Source: Candidatus Omnitrophota bacterium (GTDB lineage Bacteria > Omnitrophota > Gorgyraeia > Gygaellales > Profunditerraquicolaceae). From it: a DNA stretch of 32,547 bases. Under the pieces are notes generated by a model. It was not told the DNA's origin. It worked only from the letters and a program-made list of their open reading frames with translations, and made no database searches. Made by a program: the position numbers and the translations under genes. Below are positions 15,247 through 23,430 of this stretch, in pieces. The stretch is from assembly GCA_003598135.1 (NCBI GenBank), contig QZKA01000022.1, positions 1-32,547 of the forward strand, read 5' to 3'. Position 1 is the first letter of the stretch; each line of letters begins with the position of its first letter.

Positions 15247-17079
15247 ATGCATTACGGTATTAGGAAGGTATTTATTTTTTATCTTACATTGGCGTTTTCC
15301 CTGCCTTTCATTGCCTTTGCCGATGATTCTTACACCCTCCAGAAAATAATCGTAACCCCCCGGCAGGATATTTTTGATTCATTTTTTTTCGCACCCCAAA
15401 AGACTACTATTGATACCTCTGTGGCGCCCTTTCTGCACGGAGGCCACTTTACCAGCTTATTGAACGGAGTCCAAGGATTAGACGTGCGTAGCCGCGGCTC
15501 ATACGGTATCCAGTCTGACGTATCCTTGCGAGGCTCTACGTATGAGCAGGTAGGGATACTCATTGACGGCCTGCGGGTCATTGACCCGCAGACCGGGCAT
15601 CATAATCTGAATATCCCGCTCACTGCCTTTGACGTGGAAAAGGTAGAGGTATGCAAGGAAGCGAGCTCCTCTCTTTATGGCACCGGGGCTTTGGCAGGAA
15701 GTATTAATTTCGTCACCAAAAAGCCCGTTAAAAAAGAATCGCACCTTGTCTTGACATTCGGCGAGCATGCCCTCTTTGGCCAGGCGTTTTCATTGTCCTA
15801 TCCGGGTGAAGATCTTTCCGGCAGGTTCTCCTTTGACCATTCGATTTCAAGCGGCGCAAGGCCCAATACCGATTTTGAAAATTCTATTGCTTCGCTTTAT
15901 GCGGTAAAGGAATGGAACGGGTTTAATCAGGACCTGCTCTTTGGATATCAAAAAAAAGATTTTGGTGCTGATAGTTTTTATTCCAATCTGTTCCCCGAAG
16001 AAGAAGAACACACCGAGACCTTGTTCTTGCGCTCCAGCGTAGATAACCAGCTTTCCTCGGGCCAATTACACAACAGCGGTTTTTTTAGGAAGCACCGCGA
16101 CAAGTTTATCCTTCGCAGAAACAGCCCTACTTCGGTGAACTATCATACGACCTATGTATATGGCCTAAATTCTAGGTATGCGGTTGCCGCACCTTTCGGC
16201 GACCTGCTCTTCGGGGCCGATATAGGCAGGGATGAAATATACTCGACAAACCTGGGTAAACATGCCCGGTTATTTAATGCCGGTCTTTTAGGCATTCATT
16301 CCGATATAAACGACTCATTGTATATGGATGCAACCGCACGGTTAGACCATTATCAACAATGGCCTGAGCAGGAATCGTATAATCTTGGGTTAGGGTATCT
16401 GACGATGGAACGAAGATTGCGTATGAAGGGAGGGGTAAGCAGGGGATTCCGGGTCCCTACTTTTACCGAGCTCTATTACTCCGATGCCGCAAATAAAGGG
16501 AATGCAGATTTAAAGGCGGAGAAGTCGGATAATTTTTCTTTGGGGATTGGCTGGTATGATATGCCTCTTGAGGTTGAGCTTGACGGATTCGTAAGGAATG
16601 GCCGTAATCTTATCGATTGGACTCGCGCTACTTCTTCGCAGGTCTGGCAGGCGACAAACCTTGGTAAGGCACAGTTCAAAGGCGCAGAGCTTGGATTTAA
16701 GCTGAAGCCTTCTCTGCAATATATGGGAACAAGGTTAGAGGAAATTACGGTATCATTTGCATTCCAGGAGGCGCGCCATGAAGCGGTAGATTTTCAATCA
16801 AAGTACGCCCTCGATATCGCAAAACAGCAATGGCTCTTAGGAATGCGTCAACACATCTGCGGATTAGACCTGCGTTGGCAGCTCTCATATGTAGAGCGTA
16901 AATTCGGCGAGACATATTTTGTAGGGGATGCCTATGTGTCAAAGAAGATCGCCCGAAACGGCTTCACCGTAGAGCCCTTCTTAGCCGTTGAAAATTTTTC
17001 CAATACTGATTATTCGGAGATTGCTGGAGTCTTGCAGCCGAAAAGATGGATAAAATGGGGCTTGCGGTGTGATTGGTGA
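15247..17079 (+). CDS. TonB-dependent outer-membrane receptor, predicted biotin receptor
   Basis: The ~610-residue protein begins with a signal peptide (basic start, hydrophobic core, cleavage near A-F-A/D-D-S). A plug domain follows, with a TonB-box-like Q-K-I-I-V-T-P, L-R-G-S-T-Y-E-Q-V and S-S-L-Y-G-T-G-A-L-A-G-S-I-N-F-V-T. A 22-strand-type barrel ends in Trp, the usual outer-membrane terminal aromatic. It is closest in style to BtuB-like vitamin receptors and is short for a siderophore receptor. ATG 15247 was preferred because the signal peptide starts there; an upstream TTG at 15181 coincides with the promoter. The BirA-like operator suggests the ligand is biotin or a derivative; that is inference. 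TonB/ExbB and any inner-membrane biotin importer are not in the window. Confidence 0.9.
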   Translation: MHYGIRKVFIFYLTLAFSLPFIAFADDSYTLQKIIVTPRQDIFDSFFFAPQKTTIDTSVAPFLHGGHFTSLLNGVQGLDVRSRGSYGIQSDVSLRGSTYEQVGILIDGLRVIDPQTGHHNLNIPLTAFDVEKVEVCKEASSSLYGTGALAGSINFVTKKPVKKESHLVLTFGEHALFGQAFSLSYPGEDLSGRFSFDHSISSGARPNTDFENSIASLYAVKEWNGFNQDLLFGYQKKDFGADSFYSNLFPEEEEHTETLFLRSSVDNQLSSGQLHNSGFFRKHRDKFILRRNSPTSVNYHTTYVYGLNSRYAVAAPFGDLLFGADIGRDEIYSTNLGKHARLFNAGLLGIHSDINDSLYMDATARLDHYQQWPEQESYNLGLGYLTMERRLRMKGGVSRGFRVPTFTELYYSDAANKGNADLKAEKSDNFSLGIGWYDMPLEVELDGFVRNGRNLIDWTRATSSQVWQATNLGKAQFKGAELGFKLKPSLQYMGTRLEEITVSFAFQEARHEAVDFQSKYALDIAKQQWLLGMRQHICGLDLRWQLSYVERKFGETYFVGDAYVSKKIARNGFTVEPFLAVENFSNTDYSEIAGVLQPKRWIKWGLRCDW

Positions 17080-17094
17080 AGTGCGACAAAAATG

Positions 17095-17122
17095 TTGAAT
17101 TTTGAGATTTTCAAGATATAAT
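17095..17122 (+). promoter_or_regulatory. Promoter upstream of the ABM-like gene
   Basis: TTGAAT (17095-17100), a 16-base spacer and TATAAT (17117-17122), about 40 bases before the GTG start at 17163. Confidence 0.55.
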
Positions 17123-17162
17123 ACATTGCGTATTGCGTTGCAAACATTAAAAAGGAGGCAGT

Positions 17163-17465
17163 GTGTTTTTCCATACGGTATTATTTGAAATCAAGCCAAA
17201 GGAGGTCTTGGATTATCGCAGGGACAGTAAAATGTGGGCACGCCATGCAAAACAGGCAAAAGGCTTTATCAACTATTTCACCATGAGAAGAAGCGATGCC
17301 AGCAACCAGTATGCCTCCGTATACCAATGGAGGACCAAAAAGGACCATGAGCGGTTCATGCATAAACTGCATGACTGGCTGGTTTCTCAATCCAAGGCCA
17401 AGGTAAAAGTGCTTGGTTATTATCAGTTACAGACTATCGACCGGGTACGTAACGGCAGCGCCTAA
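17163..17465 (+). CDS. Small ABM-like (dimeric alpha-beta barrel) protein
   Basis: The 100-residue protein resembles antibiotic-biosynthesis-monooxygenase-like (ABM) ferredoxin-fold proteins: a first strand F-F-H-T-V-L-F-E-I, a helix, G-F-I-N-Y-F-T-M-R-R, then Y-A-S-V-Y-Q-W-R-T and a W-L-V-S-Q-S helix. Members include monooxygenases, heme-degrading enzymes and many of unknown role. The start is GTG at 17163, four bases after an AGGAGG site; a GTG at 17161 is out of frame. It has its own promoter, so a link to the receptor upstream is not implied. Fold confidence is moderate; function is not known. Confidence 0.6.
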   Translation: MFFHTVLFEIKPKEVLDYRRDSKMWARHAKQAKGFINYFTMRRSDASNQYASVYQWRTKKDHERFMHKLHDWLVSQSKAKVKVLGYYQLQTIDRVRNGSA

Positions 17466-17535
17466 CCAATCTCCTTGCCCTTTTTTAAAAACCCCCTCCT
17501 TTTTAAAATATCAAATTATGTTATAATGAGGCATT

Positions 17536-18624
17536 ATGAAAAAACGTGTTGTGGTGGCAATGAGCGGAGGCGTTGATTCTTCGGTAGCTGCCGCGTTATT
17601 GGTAACGCAGGGCTACGACGTTATCGGCATTACTATGTGTTTCAATATCGCCGATCCTCCAAGGAAAAAACCGGCTTGTTGCGGGCTACAGGGGATAGAA
17701 GACGCACGCAGGGTCGCGCATACCCTGGGCATTAGGCACTATGTGTTGAACTTTAAGGCCGCCTTGCAGGATAACGTCATAGACGATTTTTGCAACGAGT
17801 ATTTCCGCGGCAGGACCCCTAACCCTTGCATACGTTGCAACCAATACCTTAAGTTCGGAGCGCTTTTAAGAAAAGCCATCTCGCTCGACGCTGCATTCCT
17901 TGCGACAGGCCACTATGCGCGCATAGAAAAGAACCAGGCTGGCCCATCGAAGGGATACACGTATCTGCTCAAAAAAGCCAAGGACCTGCGCAAAGATCAA
18001 TCCTATTTTCTTTATCGCCTGAGTCAAAGGCAACTTTCAAAACTGCTTTTTCCTTTAGGTGGCTATACCAAAGAAGAAGTGCGCTCGCTCGCCAGGGATT
18101 ACGGACTCGCGGTTGCCGGGAAACTTGCGAGCCAGGAAATATGTTTTCTTCCCGAAGACGATTACCGGGTATTTCTGAGAAACCGCGCAGGAGATAAGAT
18201 AAAACCAGGGCCTATCGTGGATACAGCAGGCAATATGCTGGGTATCCATAAAGGAATTGCGTTATATACTATCGGGCAGCGCCAGGGCCTTGGCGTTGCG
18301 GCAGGATACCCTCTTTATATCACTGCGTTGCAGCCGGACACAAACACGGTGGTGGTCGGCAGGAAAGAAGAAGCCTTCCAGAAGGCGTGCGTGCTTAAAG
18401 ACGTGCATTGTATCGGCAAGCCGCTGAAAAATAAGATTGTGGTAAGGGTGAGGATACGCTATAATCACAAAGAGGACCTGGCCTGCGTTACGATTGAAAA
18501 CAAGAAGGCCAGGGCCATATTCAAGAAGCCTCAATTTGCCATCACGCCGGGACAGTCTGCGGTATTTTACGACAGGGATACCATTATCGGCGGTGGCATT
18601 ATTCAGGAAGCGACAACATCGTAA
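17536..18624 (+). CDS. mnmA: tRNA-specific 2-thiouridylase MnmA
   Basis: The 362-residue enzyme thiolates U34 of Lys, Glu and Gln tRNAs using a relayed persulfide. It shows the PP-loop S-G-G-V-D-S-S (10-16), the catalytic cysteine region N-P-C98-I-R-C101, G-H-Y-A-R-I, the K-D-Q-S-Y-F motif and the second catalytic cysteine in Q-E-I-C203-F-L-P-E. The C-terminal OB-like barrel is intact (G-L-G-V-A-A-G near 254). Its sulfur donor IscS is encoded at 11971. A TATAAT lies only 8 bases before the ATG; a GAGG site lies between. It overlaps nadA by one base (TAATG). Confidence 0.97.
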   Translation: MKKRVVVAMSGGVDSSVAAALLVTQGYDVIGITMCFNIADPPRKKPACCGLQGIEDARRVAHTLGIRHYVLNFKAALQDNVIDDFCNEYFRGRTPNPCIRCNQYLKFGALLRKAISLDAAFLATGHYARIEKNQAGPSKGYTYLLKKAKDLRKDQSYFLYRLSQRQLSKLLFPLGGYTKEEVRSLARDYGLAVAGKLASQEICFLPEDDYRVFLRNRAGDKIKPGPIVDTAGNMLGIHKGIALYTIGQRQGLGVAAGYPLYITALQPDTNTVVVGRKEEAFQKACVLKDVHCIGKPLKNKIVVRVRIRYNHKEDLACVTIENKKARAIFKKPQFAITPGQSAVFYDRDTIIGGGIIQEATTS

Positions 18625-19577
18625 TGGGCAATATATCGTTTGCGAACCTCGAAGAAAAAATAAAACTGCTCAAAAAACAGCGCAAGGCGGTAATACTTGT
18701 CCACAATTACCAGCTGCCCGAAGTCCAGGATGTCGCTGATTTCAGGGGCGATTCGCTGGAGCTTAGCCGCATAGCCGCAAAGACCGACGCAAAGGTGATC
18801 GTGTTTTGCGGCGTTCATTTTATGGCTGAGACCGCCTCGATCCTGTGCCCGGACAAGCAGGTGATTATGCCGGATATACATTCTGGCTGCCCTATGGCTG
18901 GTATGATTACCGCACCCCAGCTAAAGAAATTAAAAAAAGACCACCCTGAGGCAATCGCGGTAGGCTATGTGAATACCTCAGCCGAGGTCAAGGCAGAGCT
19001 CGATGTGTGCTGTACCTCAACCAATGCCGTTTCAGTCGTAAACGCAATCATCCGGGATTATGAGAATGGGGGGAAAAGGTTCGGAAAGAAAAAAGAGATT
19101 ATTTTTGTCCCCGACAAATACCTTGCCGATTATGTGTCCCGGCGCACAGGCAAAAAGCTCATTGCTTGGAACGGTTTCTGTCCTACTCACGTGAAAATAC
19201 TGCCGGATGACGTAAAAAGGGAAAAACGCTTCCACCCTAAAGCAAAAGTCATGGTGCATCCGGAATGCCTTCCTTCGGTAGTGGACATGGCTGATGCAGT
19301 ACTTTCTACCAGCCAGATGGTAAAGTTCGCCAAAGAAAATGATGCCAGGGAATTCATTGTGGGAACGGAAGTAGGATTGATATACCGCCTCAAGCAGGAT
19401 AATCCGGGGAAAGAGTTTTATCCGCTTTCCGAGAGGGCTGTCTGCCCCAACATGAAGAGGGCCACTCAGGAGAAGATACTCTGGGCCTTGGAGGAATTAA
19501 AGACCGAGGTAAGGGTGCCTGAAGGGATACGCCGTAAAGCCAAAAAGGCAATAGACGTAATGCTTTCCATTATTTAA
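18624..19577 (+). CDS. nadA: Quinolinate synthase NadA
   Basis: The 317-residue enzyme condenses iminoaspartate with dihydroxyacetone phosphate to quinolinate, in NAD synthesis. It contains an oxygen-sensitive 4Fe-4S cluster; likely ligands are Cys89 (S-G-C-P-M-A-G), Cys186 (G-F-C-P-T-H) and Cys274 (A-V-C-P-N-M-K). Other signatures are V-H-N-Y-Q near residue 26, G-D-S-L-E-L-S, Y-V-N-T-S-A and T-S-T-N-A. The length is that of the compact archaeal/thermophile form. Neither nadB nor nadC is nearby. It overlaps mnmA by one base and is 2 bases from the nuclease gene. Confidence 0.96.
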   Translation: MGNISFANLEEKIKLLKKQRKAVILVHNYQLPEVQDVADFRGDSLELSRIAAKTDAKVIVFCGVHFMAETASILCPDKQVIMPDIHSGCPMAGMITAPQLKKLKKDHPEAIAVGYVNTSAEVKAELDVCCTSTNAVSVVNAIIRDYENGGKRFGKKKEIIFVPDKYLADYVSRRTGKKLIAWNGFCPTHVKILPDDVKREKRFHPKAKVMVHPECLPSVVDMADAVLSTSQMVKFAKENDAREFIVGTEVGLIYRLKQDNPGKEFYPLSERAVCPNMKRATQEKILWALEELKTEVRVPEGIRRKAKKAIDVMLSII

Positions 19578-19579
19578 AG

Positions 19580-20245
19580 ATGATCAAGCTTTCACCCAGC
19601 AGCCTAAACCTTTTTCTTGATTGTCCCCGCTGCTTCTGGCTTTACGTGAACAGGGGCATCAAAAGGTCAGGGCCGCCGGTGGCTACTATTACTTCGGGGC
19701 TTGACCGCGTAGTCAAAGAATACTTTAATCTCTTCCGCAGTACACAGAGTCTGCCACCTCTCCTTGAAGGCAAGGTACCCGGGAAACTAATGGCGAAGCT
19801 TCCTTACCGCGGATGGTTTGAATTTGTGGACGAATCAAGCGATGCGAAACTGGGCGGCTACCTTGATGAATGCATAGAAGTGGGAAATAATTTCTATGCG
19901 GCATTAGACCATAAAACGAGGGGGTCTGTGCCGGAGAGTGTCCACGAGGCATACCAGCTTCAGATGGATGTATATACTTTCTTATTAGAAAAGAATCAAC
20001 TGCCTACACGTAAGAAAGCGTACCTGGTTTACTATATTCCGCAAAAAATACTCCCACAGGGGGAATTTCAATTTGAAACATTCGTAAAGGAAATTACGAC
20101 GGATCCTGCCCGCGCCGAAGAGGTGTTTCGCAGGGCGATAGCGTTATTGCGCAGGCCCCTGCCGGCAGCCGGGGATGAGTGCGAATTTTGTAAATGGGCG
20201 CTTACTACAGTTGGCGATGAACATACCGGTAGTTTACGAAGATAA
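19580..20245 (+). CDS. PD-(D/E)XK nuclease, Cas4/RecB-like, stand-alone
   Basis: The 221-residue protein has the PDDEXK_1 pattern: Asp96 (G-G-Y-L-D-E), then D110-H-K112 (A-A-L-D-H-K-T) and the following Y-Q-L-Q-M-D-V-Y helix (~125-132). Two cysteine pairs flank the domain, Cys15/Cys18 (C-P-R-C-F-W) and Cys201/Cys204 (C-E-F-C-K-W), suggesting a metal or Fe-S clamp as in Cas4/AddB. There is no CRISPR array or other cas gene in the window, so it is better seen as a housekeeping RecB-like exonuclease of unknown process. ATG 19580 follows nadA by 2 bases. Its 3' end overlaps the pseudouridine synthase gene. Confidence 0.8.
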   Translation: MIKLSPSSLNLFLDCPRCFWLYVNRGIKRSGPPVATITSGLDRVVKEYFNLFRSTQSLPPLLEGKVPGKLMAKLPYRGWFEFVDESSDAKLGGYLDECIEVGNNFYAALDHKTRGSVPESVHEAYQLQMDVYTFLLEKNQLPTRKKAYLVYYIPQKILPQGEFQFETFVKEITTDPARAEEVFRRAIALLRRPLPAAGDECEFCKWALTTVGDEHTGSLRR

Positions 20246-20864
20246 GTGGCTTATGGTGGTGGATAAGCCATCGGGTCTCTTAGTGATTCCTACGCCCCGA
20301 AATGAAGCGCGTACCTTAACGAGCGTACTCAATAGCGAAGCCAAGGCAAGGGGTTTTGCGTATCGGCTGCACCCGTGCCACCGGCTTGACCGGGACACCT
20401 CAGGTTTAGTAATTTATGCAAAAGGAAAATCTCACCAGCAGGCGATGATGCGCATTTTTAAAGAAAAGAAAATCAGGAAGACCTACCTTGGTTTTGCGCA
20501 TGGGAAATTGGCTGAGGCGCGAGGCCGCATTAACTATCCTATTGACGGGCAGCCGTCACTAACGGAATATAAAACGATTGAGGAATGCAAGGCTTTCACT
20601 GTTATTGAAATCATGCCGTTGACAGGCAGGAAGAACCAGATCAGGATACATTTTAAGCGTATTGGTCATCCCCTGGTAGGGGAACGCAGGTTTGCGTTTA
20701 GAAAAGATTTTGTCCTTAACGCCAAAAGGCTTTGTTTGCATGCCAGCCGTCTTGAATTTACGCATCCGGTAACCGCTCAAGCGGTAAGGATCCAATCGCC
20801 ATTACCGGAATATCTTACGTTGTTCCTCCAACACCACCATGCCTCATATGAAGCCGACAATTAG
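20217..20864 (+). CDS. RluA-family pseudouridine synthase, short form without S4 domain
   Basis: The 215-residue protein isomerises uridine in rRNA or tRNA. It carries the RluA motif I P-C-H-R-L-D58-R-D-T-S-G with catalytic Asp58, plus L-T-G-R-K-N-Q-I-R-I-H and L-H-A-S-R-L-E-F motifs. There is no N-terminal S4 RNA-binding domain, as in RluA/TruC-like short members; the target site cannot be predicted. ATG 20217 was chosen because homology starts with I-P-V-V-Y-E-D-K-W; an in-frame ATG at 20175 would add 14 residues inside the nuclease gene. It overlaps both neighbours (29 bases upstream, 26 downstream). Confidence 0.92.
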   Translation: MNIPVVYEDKWLMVVDKPSGLLVIPTPRNEARTLTSVLNSEAKARGFAYRLHPCHRLDRDTSGLVIYAKGKSHQQAMMRIFKEKKIRKTYLGFAHGKLAEARGRINYPIDGQPSLTEYKTIEECKAFTVIEIMPLTGRKNQIRIHFKRIGHPLVGERRFAFRKDFVLNAKRLCLHASRLEFTHPVTAQAVRIQSPLPEYLTLFLQHHHASYEADN

Positions 20865-22662
20865 AGAATGGATTTTGTTGATTGGCATTGCCCTTATTGC
20901 CTTTCAGGTATGGTTTGTGCTTGGTTATCCTGAATTTGCTTTTGTAGATTTGTCAGTAGACAGGAATAAGGCTGTTGAAAAAGCGCAGTCATACCTTGCC
21001 TCACGTGCAGTCAATCCCAGAGAATATATAAAGGCAGCGACTTTCTTGACCGATGATTGGTCTGATAGGTATCTACAGAAGACCATCGGCTTCAAAGGTG
21101 AAAAGGCATTTATTCAAAAGCACGGGTTTGAGTTGTTCTCCTGGAAGGTACGGTTTTTCAAAGAGCTCTCGAAAGAAGAATATGCCGTTGCAGTCAGCCC
21201 CAAAACCGGAGCCATTATAGGCTTTAAGCATTTAATAGAGGATACGGAATCGCGCCCCCCTATTGATAAAGAGAAAGCATTGGCGAGGGCGAGAGAGTTT
21301 CTAGGTAATACCATAGGCCTTGACCTCGGAGAGTATAATTTCCATGCAGAGAGCGTCCGGAAATACGATAATCGCACCGATTATAGTTTCAGCTGGGAGA
21401 AGAAGGGGGTCTACATTCCCTGGAGGAAAAACGAGGGGTATGCAAAACTCCTGATTGGGGCGACTATTTCCGGCAACGAGGTGCGGGAATACTATGTACA
21501 CGTGTTGGATATCCCGGAGAAATTCCATCGGTATATAGAAAATCAGATGACTTCCGGGGAGTATCTTTCCACTATTTCTTTTGTTGCCCTACTGGTATTG
21601 CTGGCCTGGTCGATTTATTTTGTAGTCAAGAGGCAGCATACGTTTGTTGTCCGCGCCTGCCGGAAGCTGTATTTTGGCCTGATTGTGTTTTTGGTCCTGA
21701 TAAACCTTGTGTATATAGTTAATAATATACAGGGCATTATGATGGGGTATGCTACTACCGCGCGTATGTCTGCGTACCTGGGGCTTTATTTCTTAAGATT
21801 ATGCGTGAATATCATATTCATCAGCATTGCCTTTGTGATGCCTGGCCTTGCAGGGGAATCGATTCGCAGCGAAGTGCTGCCTGAGAAACCGCATGCATCC
21901 TTCCTGCATTATGTCCGTTCGAGTTGGCTTAACCGCTCACTCGGCCATTCTGTTCTCCTTGGGTATCTTGTATTTTTTGTGATGCTGGGGTTGCAGGCAG
22001 GCATCTTCTGCATAGGGCAGCGCTATTTGGGTGTTTGGAAAGAATGGTTGATGCTCAGCCAGCTCTCTTCCTCGTATGTGCCTTTTGTGAGCGCTTTTGT
22101 CGTCGGGATAAACGCCAGCCTTAACGAAGAGGTGATATTCAGGCTGTTTGGCGTAAGTTGGGGCAAGAAGTATTTTAAACACATCGCCTTGGGTATTTTC
22201 TTTAGTGCGTTCTTGTGGGGCATGGGCCATGCAAGATACGCAATATTCCCGACGTGGTTCAGGGGCGTTGAGGTTACCCTACTTGGCTGTTTTCTCGGTT
22301 TCATATTCATACGGTACGGTTTACTGACGGTGCTCATTGCGCACTATCTCTTTGATGTCTTCTGGGGTTCGGCCGCATATATATTCGGGCATAGCAGCCC
22401 TTTCCTGTTTGGCGGCTCTCTCGTTATTTTCGCATTGCCTCTTTGTTTTGCGGTCGTGGCGTACCTGGCCAATAAAAATGAGAAAGAAAACGATATCGTG
22501 CTTGCCTTGACTTCGACACAACATTACAACCTGCGTATTCTCAAGGCCTTCTTAGAAATAAGGAAGTCGCAGGGCGCTGATGCGCGGCTGCTCAAAGAAG
22601 AGCTTCTGCGGCATAATTGGGATCCCCTGTTGATTGAGTTGGGCATAAAGGATGTTTTTTAG
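20839..22662 (+). CDS. CPBP-family intramembrane protease with extracytoplasmic PepSY-like region
   Basis: The 607-residue protein has one N-terminal membrane segment and a ~220-residue extracytoplasmic region. That region contains two copies of a PepSY-like pattern (A-V-E-K-A-Q-S-Y-L, A-L-A-R-A-R-E-F-L). Several membrane segments follow, then a CPBP (Abi/CAAX) protease domain. Its motifs are E430-E431-V-I-F-R435, His464 (G-H-A-R-Y) and H502-Y-L-F-D506. A cytoplasmic tail of ~80 residues follows. CPBP proteins cleave prenylated or membrane peptides, or serve as immunity factors; the substrate here is unknown. The start overlaps the rluA-like gene by 26 bases; ATG 20848 is an alternative. Confidence 0.85.
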   Translation: MPHMKPTIREWILLIGIALIAFQVWFVLGYPEFAFVDLSVDRNKAVEKAQSYLASRAVNPREYIKAATFLTDDWSDRYLQKTIGFKGEKAFIQKHGFELFSWKVRFFKELSKEEYAVAVSPKTGAIIGFKHLIEDTESRPPIDKEKALARAREFLGNTIGLDLGEYNFHAESVRKYDNRTDYSFSWEKKGVYIPWRKNEGYAKLLIGATISGNEVREYYVHVLDIPEKFHRYIENQMTSGEYLSTISFVALLVLLAWSIYFVVKRQHTFVVRACRKLYFGLIVFLVLINLVYIVNNIQGIMMGYATTARMSAYLGLYFLRLCVNIIFISIAFVMPGLAGESIRSEVLPEKPHASFLHYVRSSWLNRSLGHSVLLGYLVFFVMLGLQAGIFCIGQRYLGVWKEWLMLSQLSSSYVPFVSAFVVGINASLNEEVIFRLFGVSWGKKYFKHIALGIFFSAFLWGMGHARYAIFPTWFRGVEVTLLGCFLGFIFIRYGLLTVLIAHYLFDVFWGSAAYIFGHSSPFLFGGSLVIFALPLCFAVVAYLANKNEKENDIVLALTSTQHYNLRILKAFLEIRKSQGADARLLKEELLRHNWDPLLIELGIKDVF

Positions 22663-22677
22663 CCGCCAAGGAGAGTA

Positions 22678-23430
22678 ATGGACATACTGCTGCAGTATCT
22701 GTTGTTGGGCGTCGTTCAAGGGGTCACTGAATTTTTGCCGGTGAGCAGCTCCGCTCATCTGGTACTATTACAAAAGCTTTTCGGGATGGAGAAAATTGCT
22801 TTAGCGAATTCTCTTATCCTGCATCTTGGCACCATCGCTGCATTGTTTGTTTTTTTCTTTAAAGACATACTGCGTGCCTTACGTGACCGGACCACTGTTC
22901 TTCTGGTGCTTATTGTGACTGTCATTACCGGTATCATCGCAATTGCAGGAAAACATCAATTCGAGGCGCTGTTTTCTTTGACCAGGCCGGTTGCAATCGC
23001 GCTGATTATCACGGGTATCGTTCTTGTCTTTTCAAGGTATTTTTCGGGAGGCAAAAGAACGTCGTTACGGATAAAAGATGCGTTGATTTTCGGGGTTGTG
23101 CAGGGCCTGGCAATCATTCCGGGCATTTCGCGTTCAGGAATTACTATCTCAACGCTTTTATTCCGTAAGATAGACAGAGAGACGAGTTTTAAGTTTTCGT
23201 TTATCGCTTCTATCCCCGCGATCCTGGGCGCAGTTGCCTTAGAGGCAAAAGAGGTGCATAGCGCCATGCAGGGAGTCCCGTTAAACCATATGGTCGGTTT
23301 TGTCTTTAGTTTTCTCTCCGGCCTTGCCTCGCTTTGGTTTCTAAGAAAAAGCATCAATTCATCGAAATTCTTTTTGTTCGGTTATTATTGTTTTATTGTC
23401 GCTGCATTTGTCTTATTATATTTACGATGA
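22678..23430 (+). CDS. uppP: Undecaprenyl-diphosphatase UppP (BacA)
   Basis: The 250-residue inner-membrane enzyme recycles undecaprenyl pyrophosphate, the lipid carrier of cell-wall and surface polysaccharide synthesis. It shows both family motifs: G-V-V-Q-G-V-T-E-F-L-P-V-S-S-S-A-H at residues 11-27 and P-G-I-S-R-S-G in the second half, within about eight hydrophobic segments. An AAGGAGAG site stands before ATG 22678, and the stop overlaps the kinase start by ATGA. Confidence 0.97.
   Translation: MDILLQYLLLGVVQGVTEFLPVSSSAHLVLLQKLFGMEKIALANSLILHLGTIAALFVFFFKDILRALRDRTTVLLVLIVTVITGIIAIAGKHQFEALFSLTRPVAIALIITGIVLVFSRYFSGGKRTSLRIKDALIFGVVQGLAIIPGISRSGITISTLLFRKIDRETSFKFSFIASIPAILGAVALEAKEVHSAMQGVPLNHMVGFVFSFLSGLASLWFLRKSINSSKFFLFGYYCFIVAAFVLLYLR

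Noticed and set aside
19580..20245. Cas4 of a CRISPR system
   Set aside because: No array or other cas gene in the window; only the nuclease fold is shared.
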